DNA of 64,000 nucleotides, taken from NCBI GenBank assembly GCA_019914995.1, contig CM034130.1:1922001-1986000 (forward strand). Direction: 5' to 3'. Both the position numbers and the translations under genes were made by a program. Shown here piece after piece: positions 1 to 13,211 of the stretch. Under the pieces are notes generated by a model that ran no database searches, was not told the origin of the DNA, and worked only from the letters and a program-made list of their open reading frames with translations. Source of the stretch: Acanthochlamys bracteata (Eukaryota; Streptophyta; Magnoliopsida; Pandanales; Velloziaceae). Within the stretch, counting starts at the first letter, position 1, and each line of letters begins with the position of its first letter.

Positions 1-54
1 TCGTATATATAGAAGAATAGAAAGATACAAGTAACAAAAAAAAGTTTAAATTAC

Positions 55-3000
55 ATGTTGCCTGTCTTGTCTCCTTAGACAGAGCTTCTGAGTTCTGTGA
101 AACCGATAGTCTTCCGGAAGCTTCAATGAAAGCGAGTTATAATGAATGTGAGAATTGCGTCTGAAGCTGTAATTTCCATATCTCAAGGTTACAAATTCGA
201 AGTATGTTCACTTACATGGTACAGAGTTTGTCTCCTTCGTGAAAGGTTCAAGATTATCTGAGACCGACAATCTTCCCATTGTAGCCTTAATATTATGGTC
301 AGTGTGGATAGATGCACTACTTGATGTGGATTTTCTTTCGGAATGCCCATTCAATTTTGCAGTATTAACGACTGCATACGGTTCAATACGCTGAAATCCA
401 GCACAGACCTCTATCAGGATCAACTCTGGTTGAAGATATAATCAGCGTAGGGTTTAAAATATACAAAACTATACCGAGATGTCTACAACCCATACTCCAA
501 CGCAACTCTGATTATACGAGCACCCAAGAAGTTTGCCCTCATGGATGTTCAGATCTGACAGCCTAGACCATCCCACATCCACGGCATCATGACATCTTAT
601 TGGTTCCCAGGAGAAAACCTGGATAACATGAATAAGCCCACTTGGAAACAGCAGCGAACTATAATCCAACATTCTACACTTACAGTAGAATAGGTACCTT
701 TAGACTCTCATGCAATCCACATAAAAGAGTTCTTCCATCCGGATTGAATGTCATTGCACGTACACCAGTTGTCTAGCATAACAGGATAGTATTACAATGG
801 CTCATGCCTTTCTTCCAGAAATAGGAAAAGGTGCAAAAGATATGTGACAAACAACTTAAAATGTCTTGACGATCCAATAAATAGAAACAAAAGCAACCAG
901 TGACCAGATTCAATAGGTGGGTATGCCCAAGCCAACTGACAGGCACACAAGTCAGCCATCTGAGAATGGTTAGAGGAGGTATCAATGATATGCTAATGAA
1001 TTCTTTCTCGACGATCGCATATGTCATTAGTGTCAACAACTGACACCATCAAATCATTATGAGAAAGTTTCACAATCAGCATATATGCCAATTAAAAAGA
1101 AAACGCTATGGATTTGAAGAGCCCTAAAGTACAGTGTAAATCAAAGGAAAAGCTAAAAGAAAATACAATGTTGTACTATGTAAGATAGTGCAAAGTCTCA
1201 GGCATAACCGTGTAAGGATGTTGATTAAAGTTTCAGACAAATAAAGTGGTGTCCATTGTTGATTGATATAATTACTCAGAGAACAGAATAAACATATACC
1301 TCAGGCCCTGCAGAGCCAATCAACTCAAAGGTCTCAAGATCCCAGAACTTAACAGTTTTATCAGCTGAACCTGTATATAAGATACCAATGATTCAGAAGG
1401 GTGAAAAGAATATAAAAATTCAATTGTTAAATGTGAAAACTAAAATTTTGACATTTTTTATGAGCTGAGTGAAAAATATTTTACATGGCCATGACTAAAA
1501 AAGATGCATGAAAAAGGATGATCCTAACTTCTTAACAAGGTCAACACATAGATTGAGTAATACTTTGTAAGAACTAAGCTTCAGTCAAAGGGAAAAAATG
1601 CGAAAGGAACATCAGAAGGGAGATGATTAAGAAGTGGAATGAGTGAATCATTCAAATTCCTACATCGAAAAACTTAGTTTTTAGGAATAAAAAAAGGTCA
1701 ATACAGTGGTAGGTAACGCCTCCCACACTTCACCAACTTCAACATATAAGCAGCATATTTGTTATAAAGATAATATAGATTTATTCCCCTGTGCCTTCCT
1801 AATCATGAATGAATCAAAATGATTCTGCCATTCTTTAGACTAGAATTTTTCATCAAGGCATTTCCACGAAACAACTGGAGAACTAATATGATCCTTGGTA
1901 ATTCCAATGGAAGAACAAACTAGGAGACCGCTTATTTATGGATGCCTTATAAGCAAGATGCAACACCTACGATCTAAAGCGAGGTTACATGGACTATAGT
2001 AGCTTAGAGGCATACTTATTTATGGATGCCTCATAAGCAAGATGCAACACCTACGATCTAAAGCGAGGTTACATGGACTATAGTAGCTTAGAGGCATACA
2101 AACATCTGTACAACGTAGGATTATGTTCCTAGTCTGACCAAAATAAGCAAACTAAAACAGGTGCACCTTGGACCGACAATAATAGAAGATTCTTTCACTG
2201 TTATCAAAATATTCCCTTAATACCAAGAGCAGCTGCCATGAGGTTGCCCAGCACCAAAGCCTACATGCCTAAACATCTTTTAGTTTTCATTATGCATTGT
2301 AGCAATCACAGGTGATAGGACATCCAAAGCAGGCATCATTAGGAAGATATGTTAATTCTGCATAGACTTGAAGCTAGAACATAGAAGTGGTATTAAACCT
2401 TATATCAAAAATAACTTACTAAATATCAAACAACTCAAGGCTTGCATCAGTTGGATTAGTATAGCAAGTTGGATGCGCATCTTAGAAGTCATTCTAATAG
2501 TAATCAAGTAGATCAGAAGATCTTGACATGTAATATATCAGAGGCATTTTGTGCAAAATATGTTTATAGGCCTCAATTTGTTGAATTATTATCTGCAGAT
2601 TAAGCAAATAGTTAAGCAGATTATGTTTCATATAATTCTGATGCTTACAGTGCATGCTGCTAACATTATGTAAATTTTACTTTTGAAGTTTGATTTGACA
2701 GACCTGTTGCCAGTAGAAACTCGTGAGGATGGAAATCTATGCACTGAATCTGACCCTCGTGACACTTGAAATCGTGTAAGAGCTTCCCAGCAGTCAAATC
2801 CCATAGCTTCTCAAGCAAAGCAATGAAAAATAAATAAATATGACACTGCCAAGCACAAAGCTGTCCTCTTGTATTCTTAGTAGGAATATAAAGAATGTCA
2901 ATATATAAGTTGCAATTCACTGAGCTTTATTGCTGTCATTCAGAACTTAACTATACTTGATAGAAAGTAAATTAAAATGAAAGCTTTGTGACACTCAGGA

Positions 3001-4165
3001 ACTATCCTGATGCAGTACCTTGACAACATTGTCTTCACCACCAGAGACAACCCACCTCCCGTCAGGGGTGAATCTTATTGTATTGACACCTCGAGTGTGA
3101 CCTTTGTATGTATGAATGCATCCCTTCCTCCTGATATCCCAAATTTTTAAGTTGGTGTCCAATGATCCAGAAGCAAAGAACTCTCCAAATGGGTGGAAAT
3201 CAACAGAAGTACAATTCGACCTATGTCCCGTTAATGTGCGAATAACTTCACCAGCAAAAACCAAAGCCAACTTCACATTAGAGGGCAATGTGCTTTCAAC
3301 ATAAAATGAAAGAACAGAAATTTAGCTTGGTAAAAAATCAGCATACTCTTTGCTTCCTCCAAGTCCCACAACTTTATCGTTCCACTGGCTGCTCCAGCAG
3401 CCACTAATACTTCAGAAGAATCAAAATTTACAGACTCAACGGCACTTGAATGGCCTGATAAGCTCTGCGTGAATTTTCCAAACCAATTGAATGCACCATT
3501 CAATGTGGCATAATTATGCACAAATATAGAATGTACTAGCAGCAAATGAAACTAAGATGGATATCGAGGTACTAATCAAGTAAACTACACAGTCCATAAA
3601 GGCCAGGAAGGAACTTACCAGTATTGCATTTGGTTTGCCAATGGCCCAAAGATTAACCTTGTGATCTTCTCCACCTGTCACGAGAACCCTTGATGTTCTC
3701 CTCCCAATCTTCAGGCAGTTCACATTGGCAGAATGTGCCACAAACTCCTCTAGTTTCAAACACGTCAAAGCACCAAATTTTCACGAATGGAAAAACAAAA
3801 TCCTTTTTTTATGCTACTGTTGTTCTTGTTTGAAGATGAAAAACATGAAATAAAGAGAAAATATCTCCGTTCTCACCCATATTAGACTTCCAAAATTTCA
3901 TTCTTTAAAAACCCAATGCTAGAACCACATTCCACTTCAAGACTCATAAAAAACCCAAATTTTCAAAAATTCTTAGTTCAAAAACCTACCTTTTGGTTGG
4001 AAACTTCATACAATCAAACCAATATCAATATCCCATTTTAAACAAAAAACACATTTTCTTCGGAAAAAAGTGAAGCTTTTCTCAAAACCAAAACAAAGAA
4101 CCCTAAAAATCACAAAAGAAAAATCAAAGGATACGAAGCTTGTAAGCGCGTTTGGCCGTAGTCAT
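55..4165 (-). CDS. KTN80: Katanin p80 WD40-repeat subunit B1 (partial, 3' end outside window)
   Basis: Regulatory subunit of the microtubule-severing enzyme katanin; in plants KTN80 proteins bring the p60 AAA-ATPase to microtubule branch and crossover sites. Ten exons read in phase: 4135-4165, 3619-3749, 3347-3464, 3019-3245, 2704-2806, 1300-1370, 698-772, 475-618, 216-390, 55-120, giving about 380 residues. The first exon encodes only [10 protein letters not shown] plus one base and joins [14 protein letters not shown]40 repeats follow, with [33 protein letters not shown] and [11 protein letters not shown] blade starts; then come [11 protein letters not shown] and a Ser-rich linker with GRLSVS motifs. 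The p60-binding con80 domain must lie beyond base 1. No stop or frame break is seen in the part present. Intron 5 (1371-2703) is the longest and carries an 84-bp tandem duplication. The family call rests on near-continuous match to plant KTN80 as I recall it. Confidence 0.95.
1931..2098. repeat. 84-bp tandem duplication inside a KTN80 intron
   Basis: Two head-to-tail copies, 1931-2014 and 2015-2098. They differ visibly at one position (gccttat against gcctcat). The near identity indicates a recent duplication. It lies in the intron between exons 2704-2806 and 1300-1370, away from both splice sites. Confidence 0.95.
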
Positions 4166-4479
4166 GTTGCAAAATCAATATTCCGAGCAACACCAGTACC
4201 AGTTGAAACTGAACAATTTCTCAAACTCTTCTCTCTGCTCCTCTTTCAAAACGCTACGGAAGATCAAATCGAATATTATTTTTCTCATCTTCGACCGCAC
4301 CACCATAGGATCCCGCGTTCTCCAAACTCCGCAATCATATTTTCTTCAAATTCCAATACCACATAAACAAAAACCCAAGCGAAAAAAACAAACACAAAAA
4401 AATTGCTTTGAGATCGATCGAGAGAAAGAAAGTTGAAATGGAGCTTTCTATTTCCTTCGATCTCACAACAAAACACTGT

Positions 4480-7400
4480 TGGGGTTGTAATTTCACTATT
4501 AAATTATTCAAAACAACAACAATAATTAAAAAATAACTAAATTAATAATTTTTTCTCTCTATCGCTCGCTCTACAAGATTTATGTTATAATAATTTTTTA
4601 AAAATTAAGAAAGGATTGTTTTTGCCCGCTCTCGAATTCGGTGTCTAGTGTAGCGCCTTCGAGTTCGAATTTGGATTCGGGTTTTCTTACCCGCACGGTA
4701 ATAACTAACCCGACCCGTTTGCAACGGTAGGTTGGGTTAGCATAGAGTCATTAGACTAATCTATTAACCATTTAAAATTTTCTATTTTTAATTCTCTTTG
4801 TCATCTTTCTTTTTGAAATATTTATTTTAATTTTTTATCTTTAACTAGAATTCAGTACAGGCATTAGAGGCATTTTTCAAATATCTGTAATTGAGTTTTG
4901 TGAAAATAAAAAATAAGAATTAGAATTTCTTAAAAAATAAAATAGAAGTGAAGTTTAATATTTGTATTTCAATAATTTTTTTAAATGTGTTGAAAATTAA
5001 AAAATATAATTATATTATAAAGTATATAAATAAAAAAATTAGAATAAAAATTCTGCATAAAGTTCTGAGTTTTTTATATAATTGAAATATATGAATTGTT
5101 CAAAACTCAAAATCTGATGAGAGAAAGTAAAATTACGGGCATTTGAAACACACGTTAAAAATTTATTTGAAAGCTTATACGATTATTATTTAGAGGTAGT
5201 ATGCACAATGATTTGTTTTTAAGTGGAAATTAATCAAAGATAATTATTTAGTGGCTAATATAAGTTTAGTGACAACCAACATTATAGTGAAATATAATTA
5301 TTATAGTGAAATCGCCAAATTCTTGACTGGTGATTGAAATGTTTTTTTATAATTATATTATATATATATATATATTATGTATAAAATTTTAATACATAAT
5401 ATAGTTTGATTTTATATAATACTAACTATTTTTAATTATAATATTTCTAATAGTATAATATCTATGCATATGATAATTAATTATAATATAAAATATTTAT
5501 TAGTTATTGTTATTAAGAGATATGAGCAAATTTTTTTATTGTATTGGATAAAAATTTTCAAAAATAAAGCATACGATTGAATGTTTTATTTGAAAGAGCA
5601 AAATTATTATAGGAAAATAAAATTGTGGCTCACATTCGAAAAATTGTGATTCATAATTTAATTTGAAATGCTTAAAGCGGTTTATTTTTTTAAAGAAGTA
5701 TCAAAACCAAATAATCTATTACTATGCAGTATTAATAGGCAGCTTATTTGAATAAATAACTTTGCCAAGTATCACCTAATTTATAAATCTTCATTATATT
5801 CAAACATTTTTCTTTGATTCTTTGTAAATTATCTCTTTAACTTTTTTGTTAATCAATAGTCAAAACAATATTCAAGGATTGAATTTCTCAAACATTACCA
5901 AATATAATTATAAACAAAGTAAATTATAAACTATTTTAGTTTGTAATCATCGATGTTGATTGTTTTTTCGCTTCTCTGATTTAGGGACCATTTGGAGAAG
6001 TATTTGACAAAAATAATTTTTTAATTTTTTAGTTTATGTTTTCATCAAACTTTCTATAATTATTACAAAATTTATTTAAAAATTTGAAAGTACAAAAAAA
6101 ATTTCACAAATTTATTATTATATATTTTATTTTTTTATATTAAAAAATAAGGCTTATTTTTTTAAAAAAGATAAATATTATTTATTTTTAAAAAAGTATT
6201 TTTTCAAAAGTATTTCCAAACGCTCACATGATTATTCATAAATACACAAAATAACAAAAATCCACACAGACATAAAATTACATTGATGCATCTAGAAAAA
6301 TAATAAACAACAAATAAAATTTTAAAAATAAGGAAAGAAAAAGTGATTTTTATAATGGTTGAAATTGCTCCTATCATATAAGTTGAGCAGTCTCAATCTT
6401 ACTGGACCCAAAACCTACCTATAATGCTCTGCCATAGATTTTCTTCTACCTTCCCATTAAAACTAAAATTTGATAATAATCTATTATTATTGGCCTGACT
6501 AGTCTTGAAAACATCAATGAGAAAGCAAAAATCATTACAGTGATTTTTTTAAGCTCAAAATTAGCATGTACTACCACATGCTATCCATCATTGAAGAAAA
6601 AAGCTATATCCCCAACACATTATTACTCCACATTCTCTTTTTAGAGAGAATGTAGTAGGTCCATTGACAGATAACACAAACCCAAAATGCAAAAAAGAAA
6701 ATTTCCAATATGCAAAATTGAATGTTTAATGTTTTCTTTTTTGTTTTTGTTTTTCTTTATGTTCAAAGCACGCTTGCAACACTTGTTTGGTAAACTTGTT
6801 TCCTGAACATGTTGTTTCCTAACTCTTCTAAGTGTCAGACGGCAAGAATAAGAAACATCTTTATCAGAAGAAAGCTAGTCTATAGTGACCCATCACCGAA
6901 CATTAGATTTTTAGACATGGAAAACTATAACTGAAATATAATTTGGTTTGGATTTTTGCTACTACAACTGTTCTTGCCAAGATGCTTAATGTATCTTGTT
7001 GAACATGAGAAACAAAGACGACATTTAATCGTGTAGGGCTAGCAGAGAAGTAGAAGGCAGGAAGAATTCTGAACAGCTTTTGAGTGTAAGCAAAGTTAGA
7101 AAGAGTGTCAGGACCATTTCTTCTTCTTCCAGAAATTGTTACTATGATAGTGCTGCTCTTGATTAGAATCATGTAATGTGGAGGAGAGCTGCGGCAAGGA
7201 TTCCATGAGCTTTAAGTTCAATGTCAAGTTTGATTGAACTCACTTTTTTCGACCTAAAATTCACTTGCATACTTTCAAATACAATCAAATATAAAACTGA
7301 CTTTCAGATTCACTTTCAACTATAATTAAACACAAAACTCTAATCACTTATTTAACTCATTTTTTAAATAGTTTATTTTTAGGAAATTCTGAACTCATGA

Positions 7401-7800
7401 GTAATTATAACCTTCGCAAAGATGCATGCCATGTTAAGAACACAATTGCAGACAAGTTTATGAATGCATAAAAGTTGTGGTGCTTACCTGTTTTTTCTCC
7501 AATGTGTCCCGCAAAGTCTTTCACGCAGGCAACAACAGTTGTTTGCCGTTACGCTTTCAGCCTGTCAAAAAGATCATTCCAACAATTGAACTACAAACAT
7601 AAGAAATATTATTGAAAATGGCAAGTGAAATTGCTGTACAGTTTTGTATTGCAGTGCAACGGGCGTATATAATTTTTGCATTCCAGATCCATATCTTCTT
7701 CTAAATACACAAAGAAAATTGCTTTGCATAAAATCAATGAAACATGACTTGCCTATTAATACACCCTCTATAATCACCAGCAATAATCCTAACCAAAATC
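4480..7800. other. AT-rich intergenic DNA, no supported gene
   Basis: Between the 5' end of KTN80 and the 3' end of the ALIX relic. Mostly long A/T runs. An open frame at 6903-7172 (minus) resembles nothing I know and has no clear splice context. About 7490-7560 has a coding-like base composition followed by a GTAAGC donor-like site on the minus strand, but I could not place it in a family. One MITE-like insertion at about 5990-6230 is listed separately. Confidence 0.6.
5990..6230. repeat. MITE-like AT-rich foldback element
   Basis: The left end reads TTTGGAGAAGTATTTGAC and the right end, reverse complemented, reads GTTTGGAAATACTTTTGA, so the termini form an imperfect inverted repeat around an A/T-only core of roughly 200 bp. 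No coding capacity. This fits a small non-autonomous DNA transposon; the superfamily cannot be fixed because no clear target duplication is visible. Confidence 0.5.
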
Positions 7801-7811
7801 TACATCACTCA

Positions 7812-10800
7812 CTACTTGTAGTAGCCACCTTGCTGAGGAAGATATTGAGGAGGCACAGAATATGGAGGTGGTGGATGGGGGCCTGCTTATTGCTGATTCG
7901 TGTTGTAGTATGGTCCATGCCATCCAGTATAAGCTGGCTGGCCATAGTGTCGTTGCTTTGTAAGAAGGCTGGTAAGAAACACTGTGAGCTTGGTAAGGAG
8001 GCTGCTGTGGAGTTTGATATGGAGGATATTGGGGGGAATACTCAGTAGGTCTAGGCTGCTGTGCAGGAGGGTGGTGGTAAGGTGGCTGAGGGTGAGTTGT
8101 TGGTGGTGACGTACGCCTGGCTTTCTGGTGGCAGAGGAGAGCTACTCTCTGCTGGTAAGAACTGTGTCCATATGAAGGGTAGTTATAACCGTTCTTTCCA
8201 TTGGAGAAGTTAAGGCCAAGCACCTGCCTCTGGACATCTGCAATCATCTCTCGGCACTGGATATTTCTGGTCATTACAAAATTGCTGCATTGTTGTTTTC
8301 TGTTGTTTATAGCATGCTATCGAGGAAAGACACTTGAGATTCACCAGTCAAAACTGAATTCCATTGAATTAAAAGACCGTAACAGGTCCATAAGCCAAAG
8401 GCACACACTGCATTGATTCAGTGCTTTCTAAGTTATTTGGTGTCAGAGTAAAAGATGAAAAAGTGTAACACACATTGGAACATTATTTTATTCTCACAAA
8501 CAACAGCATACCTGTAGTGTGACATAAAACTTCAATCCCTCATTATTTTGTTCTCCTTGATTTCTGATATTTTCAATAGCAGCAGCAATCTATTTGTAGC
8601 ACCTCCCACGGGCAACTGCATTCAAATCATCATAAGAAAATTAGGGTCACAGCAGGCAACACTAAGTCTTTTGATGTATATCATTTCCTACAATCTAATC
8701 AACAACAAAGCAAATTTTCTTGCAAAAATGCAGGCGACCAGTTAACTAGAAGCATTATAGGGGAGTCAAAGCAAAATCAGTATGACAAAAGCCCTTAATG
8801 ACTTCCTACTAATTTGAAGTTTGAGAAGTACTAAAGATAGCTTTATGCAGTAAAGTCAACTTCAATATTTTCAAGAGTGCCATGATATGCAAGTTCTAGT
8901 AGGATAGACCATCATCATATTCTGGTGCCTAAGCAGATCCCTTAAAGAATTCTATAACATCAAAGTCATATTGATGGTTCCTCTCCATCAATCCAATAAC
9001 AAATACAATATCCTAGAAAAAACACTTTATGAGAACTATACAGAATAACCATAGATAGGCAAGGGTACTTCACATCCAGAAACAGATTTAAGCTGACAAT
9101 GCACACACGACTATGGAGGTACTGCAGCAATGACATTCCACAATCGTTCTAATTAATAATACACTATGGAGGTAGAAGCCAAATTCAAGGCTTCTAATAG
9201 GTATTTACACTAAAAATAACACCAGAGATTGGTAACTGTTCATGGCCCTTTACTGTAAGAACTTAAAGGTTCTTGTCAAAGAAATCTATTCAGGTCATTT
9301 ATGATTTATCATTGAAGTTATGGTTCAGTTCTGTAATATCTACATTTTATTGATATGTTGATCACATAAAAATCTACAAAAAGAGCACATAATAGTTGAC
9401 TTGAGAAAAAGGGAGATACATTGAAGGGGTATCTAAGTGTATTAACAAAATCGATTACAACAGACCTGGATTTGAAGCAGTAATTGTTATTTCGCCTCAA
9501 TATTTTGAGCAATTTCATTGCATATGTCGTCATACTTTGATATCTCCTTAAAGAGATCCTCATGTGAACCAGCAGTTGCCATCAAATTTGGTAAAAATAT
9601 CATCCTATAACCAATTACAAAAGACATCTTCCTAAGAATATTTATAGTGATCCTTAAATAATATTAAAGGGTCAAATCAAAAGGAAAAAGAAGATAGCCA
9701 GCCGTTCAGATAATAAAGAACAGTTTTGACTAGCCTTATGACTTCAACAATAACCATAAGCTTAAAGAATATACAAGGTAAAACTCCTAGGACAACAAAA
9801 GCAAAAGGAATATAGAACAAAAAAGGAACTTATCAAAACTTTTAAGATCATCATATAACGTATTCAAATTCTTGTCATGATTGGACTAAAGAACCTCCAG
9901 GTGGCTAACTATACTAACCAATACAACATAACATAGAATAGGAATTGAAGTTCCCTTGTTATTTCAATTTCAGAAGGCAGACGTACAGAGCAGTCCACAA
10001 CCCCGCCCCCCCCAAAACAATGCTCGAAGGAAAGAGGTGAAATAGGATGAGGAGGACGTCTTTACCTTCTTCAACATTGTTTTAAGCATATCCTCAAGCC
10101 TGCCCTTTGTGCACCTAAAGCCTCCAATTGCCTCTACAGGGATGCAGAACCATCAAGTTAAAACAGTAATTAACAATAGCGATTGTAGTTAATGCAGCAC
10201 AAAATGAACGCATAGATACAGTGATTCATAACAATGGTGCAAAAGACACATCAAATTACCAGGCTTTGCTTGAGGGCTCCAATAACAGCATCTTCATTGT
10301 CATTCAATGACATTATAGGTCTTGCTAGACTTGGGAGTGCAGCTTCTATCTGCATATTTAAGTGCAAAAAGTCAATAACGATATCACGACATCTTGAAAG
10401 ATAACCAACAATTAACAACATGAGCACAGTCAATAAGTGATTTTTTATTAGATGATAACGCAATATGTCCAGTCACGTAAAACCTTTCTTAAGAAAAAAA
10501 CAAGAATGCTAGACATACTGGCTGGTGGTCAAGAATTGTCATGAGTTCCATATTATCTCTCGCAGCACGCTCAATACGTGCATCGCTGTCTGCAGCTTGC
10601 TTAAGATTGCTGTCAAATCTGTTCAATCTGTCTTGCAAATTCTCTGTAAGGGTGCTGGACTGAGGCCTTGTCTTCTGAACTGGGTTCTAACTTGAGCATC
10701 TTCCCTTGCTTCTTTCTGTAGTTAACTCTTCTACCTGGACAACCAGCTCCGGTTGACCATCCTCAAATCCTTGAGTTGCTGCAACTCTGCATTAAAACCA

Positions 10801-12426
10801 GATGGGCCACCGCTGATCTGCGCAGCCTCAACATCCTCCCGGAGATCTTGGGGCAAACTCATGCTTCCTTCCAAAGAAAGGATTGAATCAGGGAGGTCCA
10901 TCTTCCTTAAGCTGAACCCTCGTTATTTCACTCCTTCGTTGCAGCTTCTCTGCTTGTGTCTGAATAATGTGATCAACCATCTCCGTGTACCTGGACGGTG
11001 CCCTAGTGCTGTTGTCTGGAACTAAATTTGAGAAGAGTTTCTCTTTGGTAGCAGCCTCATCCGTCGCCATTGGCTTTACAAGAGAAGCTGATGGTAGAGC
11101 TGACAAGCTGCTAGCTGGAGGTACGCGCATGAGATAAACACGATCATTCTCCTTCACAGCTCTCTCTAGATTCTGGTTCATATTGCTTCCCAGTCTATAG
11201 ACTGCATCTAGGAAAGGTTGTGCTACTCCCTTGGCAGATTTCTTTGCATCAGCTAGAGCACTAAGGCCAATTCTCAACCGTGCTATTTCCTCTGCAATAT
11301 CTTCTTTCTCATGCAATTCCAGCGCATATCTACAAGCAAGCCTCGGCAGAGAATTTTGCTGCCTTCAACTGCAAATGGGATACCCAAGTCTGCTCAAAAT
11401 GTGGTTTAGAGGAGGAACATAGAGTGCTGCACACGCTTCCTCGTAATATACACCAACCTAGTAAAAATCACCAACAAAATGCAGCTTATTGCAGTTTGCA
11501 AGATTCAAAAGATTCTTCATATCTGATATCTAGATATAAACAACTCATACCATCGAAATATAAGCATAAAATGTTTTCCTTAACATAAAAAATTACTAAA
11601 TTAATAAATAAAAACATCCAAAACAGTAGTTCAGTGCAATGCATGTCACTACAACCACACGTCCATAAGTCCAGCATAACAATCTACTGAGTAGCACATA
11701 ATTCCTTAAATGAAGACTCCAATTTATGCAAAAATGGGTGACAATAACTAGTAACTAACTACGAGTAGCAAAACACCAACCTGCCTCGCAACCTTGGAGC
11801 ACAGCCCAGGCAGTTTGCCATCACCAATCACCTTCTCAAAGAAGCACTCCTGCGCCTGAGCAAGCATTAATCTCTCAAGCATCCCTGCGCACTTTGGGGA
11901 ACATCAACAGTCCCCCCACCCACCATAGCTTTCCAGCTGCAGAATCGCTCATCAATCCAAATGCCCCCGCCGCCGCATGAAACGCATCACACGCCTGCCT
12001 TAAGCCCACCTGGATTGGTCCTATCTGCCGCAAGCCCGATCTGGCTATAAACAGCACCCAAATTGAACAAGATCGCAGCTTTTTCCAAGTGAATGCTCTG
12101 CTGCGTCGACTTCAGCTTAGGTTAAACGTATCAAACTAAGTGAACGACAAACTATTGACATGAGAATTATCGGGTAAGATCGAGAAACACGGAAGTAGGA
12201 TTGGAGTAGATCGCGACGTGATTCAGGTGAATCAGTTGCAGTTTGTTGGAGATTCGATCGATAGACGCATATTGCGAACAGTGTCGAGATCATCGTGAGC
12301 GAGCTGTGCCTCATGCTCAGAGTAGAACATTGAGATGTAGCTGCGTCGTGGACGGTATAAATCAACGGAGCTTGTCTTCTTCTCGTGGATTGCCAGCATA
12401 ACGCTCACCGGTGAACTCTAAGACAT
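7812..12426 (-). pseudogene. ALIX/BRO1-domain ESCRT-associated protein, decayed intron-containing copy
   Basis: Intact ALIX (BRO1 in plants) is a cytosolic ESCRT-III-associated adaptor for vacuolar and multivesicular-body sorting. Seven exon remnants: 11781-12426, 10519-11457, 10260-10349, 10066-10133, 9466-9604, 8512-8615, 7812-8316. Recognisable stretches are MLAIHEKKTSSVDLYRP, IHLEKAAILFNLGAVYSQIG, RAVKENDRVYLMRVP, LARPIMSL, NIQCREMI, and a Pro/Tyr/Gln-rich tail ending GGYYK. Damage is spread over the gene: a TAG at codon 3 of the likely original start, a TGG-to-TAG change in SFTWFDTF, frame changes near codon 60 and again in the AADRT...RQACDAF region, two frame changes in exon 2 around EQTWVSHLQ, one at KEDGPP, TAA after NIEAK, TAG after RCYK, and a frame change plus stop in the tail. 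Retained introns show it is a duplicated gene and not a retrocopy. Base-call errors alone are unlikely, since neighbouring genes are clean. Confidence 0.9.
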
Positions 12427-13211
12427 CGTTGATTTGATCGATCGTCGCAAGCGAAATTTTTTTTTCTGACAAACTTTTTTCTTCTAGCAGCGTCAGGGGG
12501 TACGAAAAAGCATTTTCGGGAAGAGATTAAACAGATTTTAAAATCTTCGCGACGAAGAACTGCATTTTAATGGGTTTAGCAATCAAATGCAATTTGCAGT
12601 TTCGGACCGGTAAAATTATGTCTAGCGATACAAGTCTACCAGTTTTTAAATACTTCATTGAGTAGAAGTATATGAATGTGCAGATGATTGATATATATGC
12701 AAGCGTACGTATGCAAGACCACTCCATTCACTTGTAAATAAATAAAAACAACTTCACGGTTAAGCAGAAGTTTGCAATTCAATTTTTCTATAGAATGGAT
12801 AAATTGGATAGTTGTAAAACAATTAGATTGTAAAAGACAAAAAATGAACTGAAGCTCATTTACAACATTGGGTCCTCCTTCAAACAGATGAATACTATAG
12901 TCTAGTGTACATCATGACTATGTACAAAATAACTCACTTTTACATCATAGTACAAAATAAATCACTTTTACATCATAACAATAGAGGAAATCATGCAGCC
13001 AAAATTTTGCGATCTGCTGAATAGGAGATAAGTTCTTCTGCTGAATAGGAGATAAGTTCTTCAGAAGGTCGAGCCCTTTTAGCTTACAGGGTTAGAATTG
13101 CATGGAGAGGATATCACTTGGATGCATTGTTTTATCTCATATTGTTGAATCTTATGCAAGAAACACTGTTGATTGAAGTTACTCGTTCTTGTAAAGAATT
13201 CAATATAGCTA
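12427..13211. other. Intergenic: HBS1 3' flank and ALIX-relic 5' flank
   Basis: No gene. Holds two short tandem duplications: a roughly 27-bp unit (tacaaaata...catcata) at about 12921-12980 and a 23-24-bp unit (ctgaataggagataagttct) at about 13015-13062. The part next to 13212 is presumably the HBS1 3' UTR. Confidence 0.6.

Noticed and set aside
6903-7172. 89-codon minus-strand frame in intergenic DNA
   Set aside because: No recognisable motif, no splice or promoter context, and ordinary length for chance in this DNA.
7812-12426. ALIX frame changes as base-calling errors
   Set aside because: The neighbouring genes show no frame change over dozens of exons, while this gene has about ten stops or shifts, including simple substitutions such as TGG to TAG.
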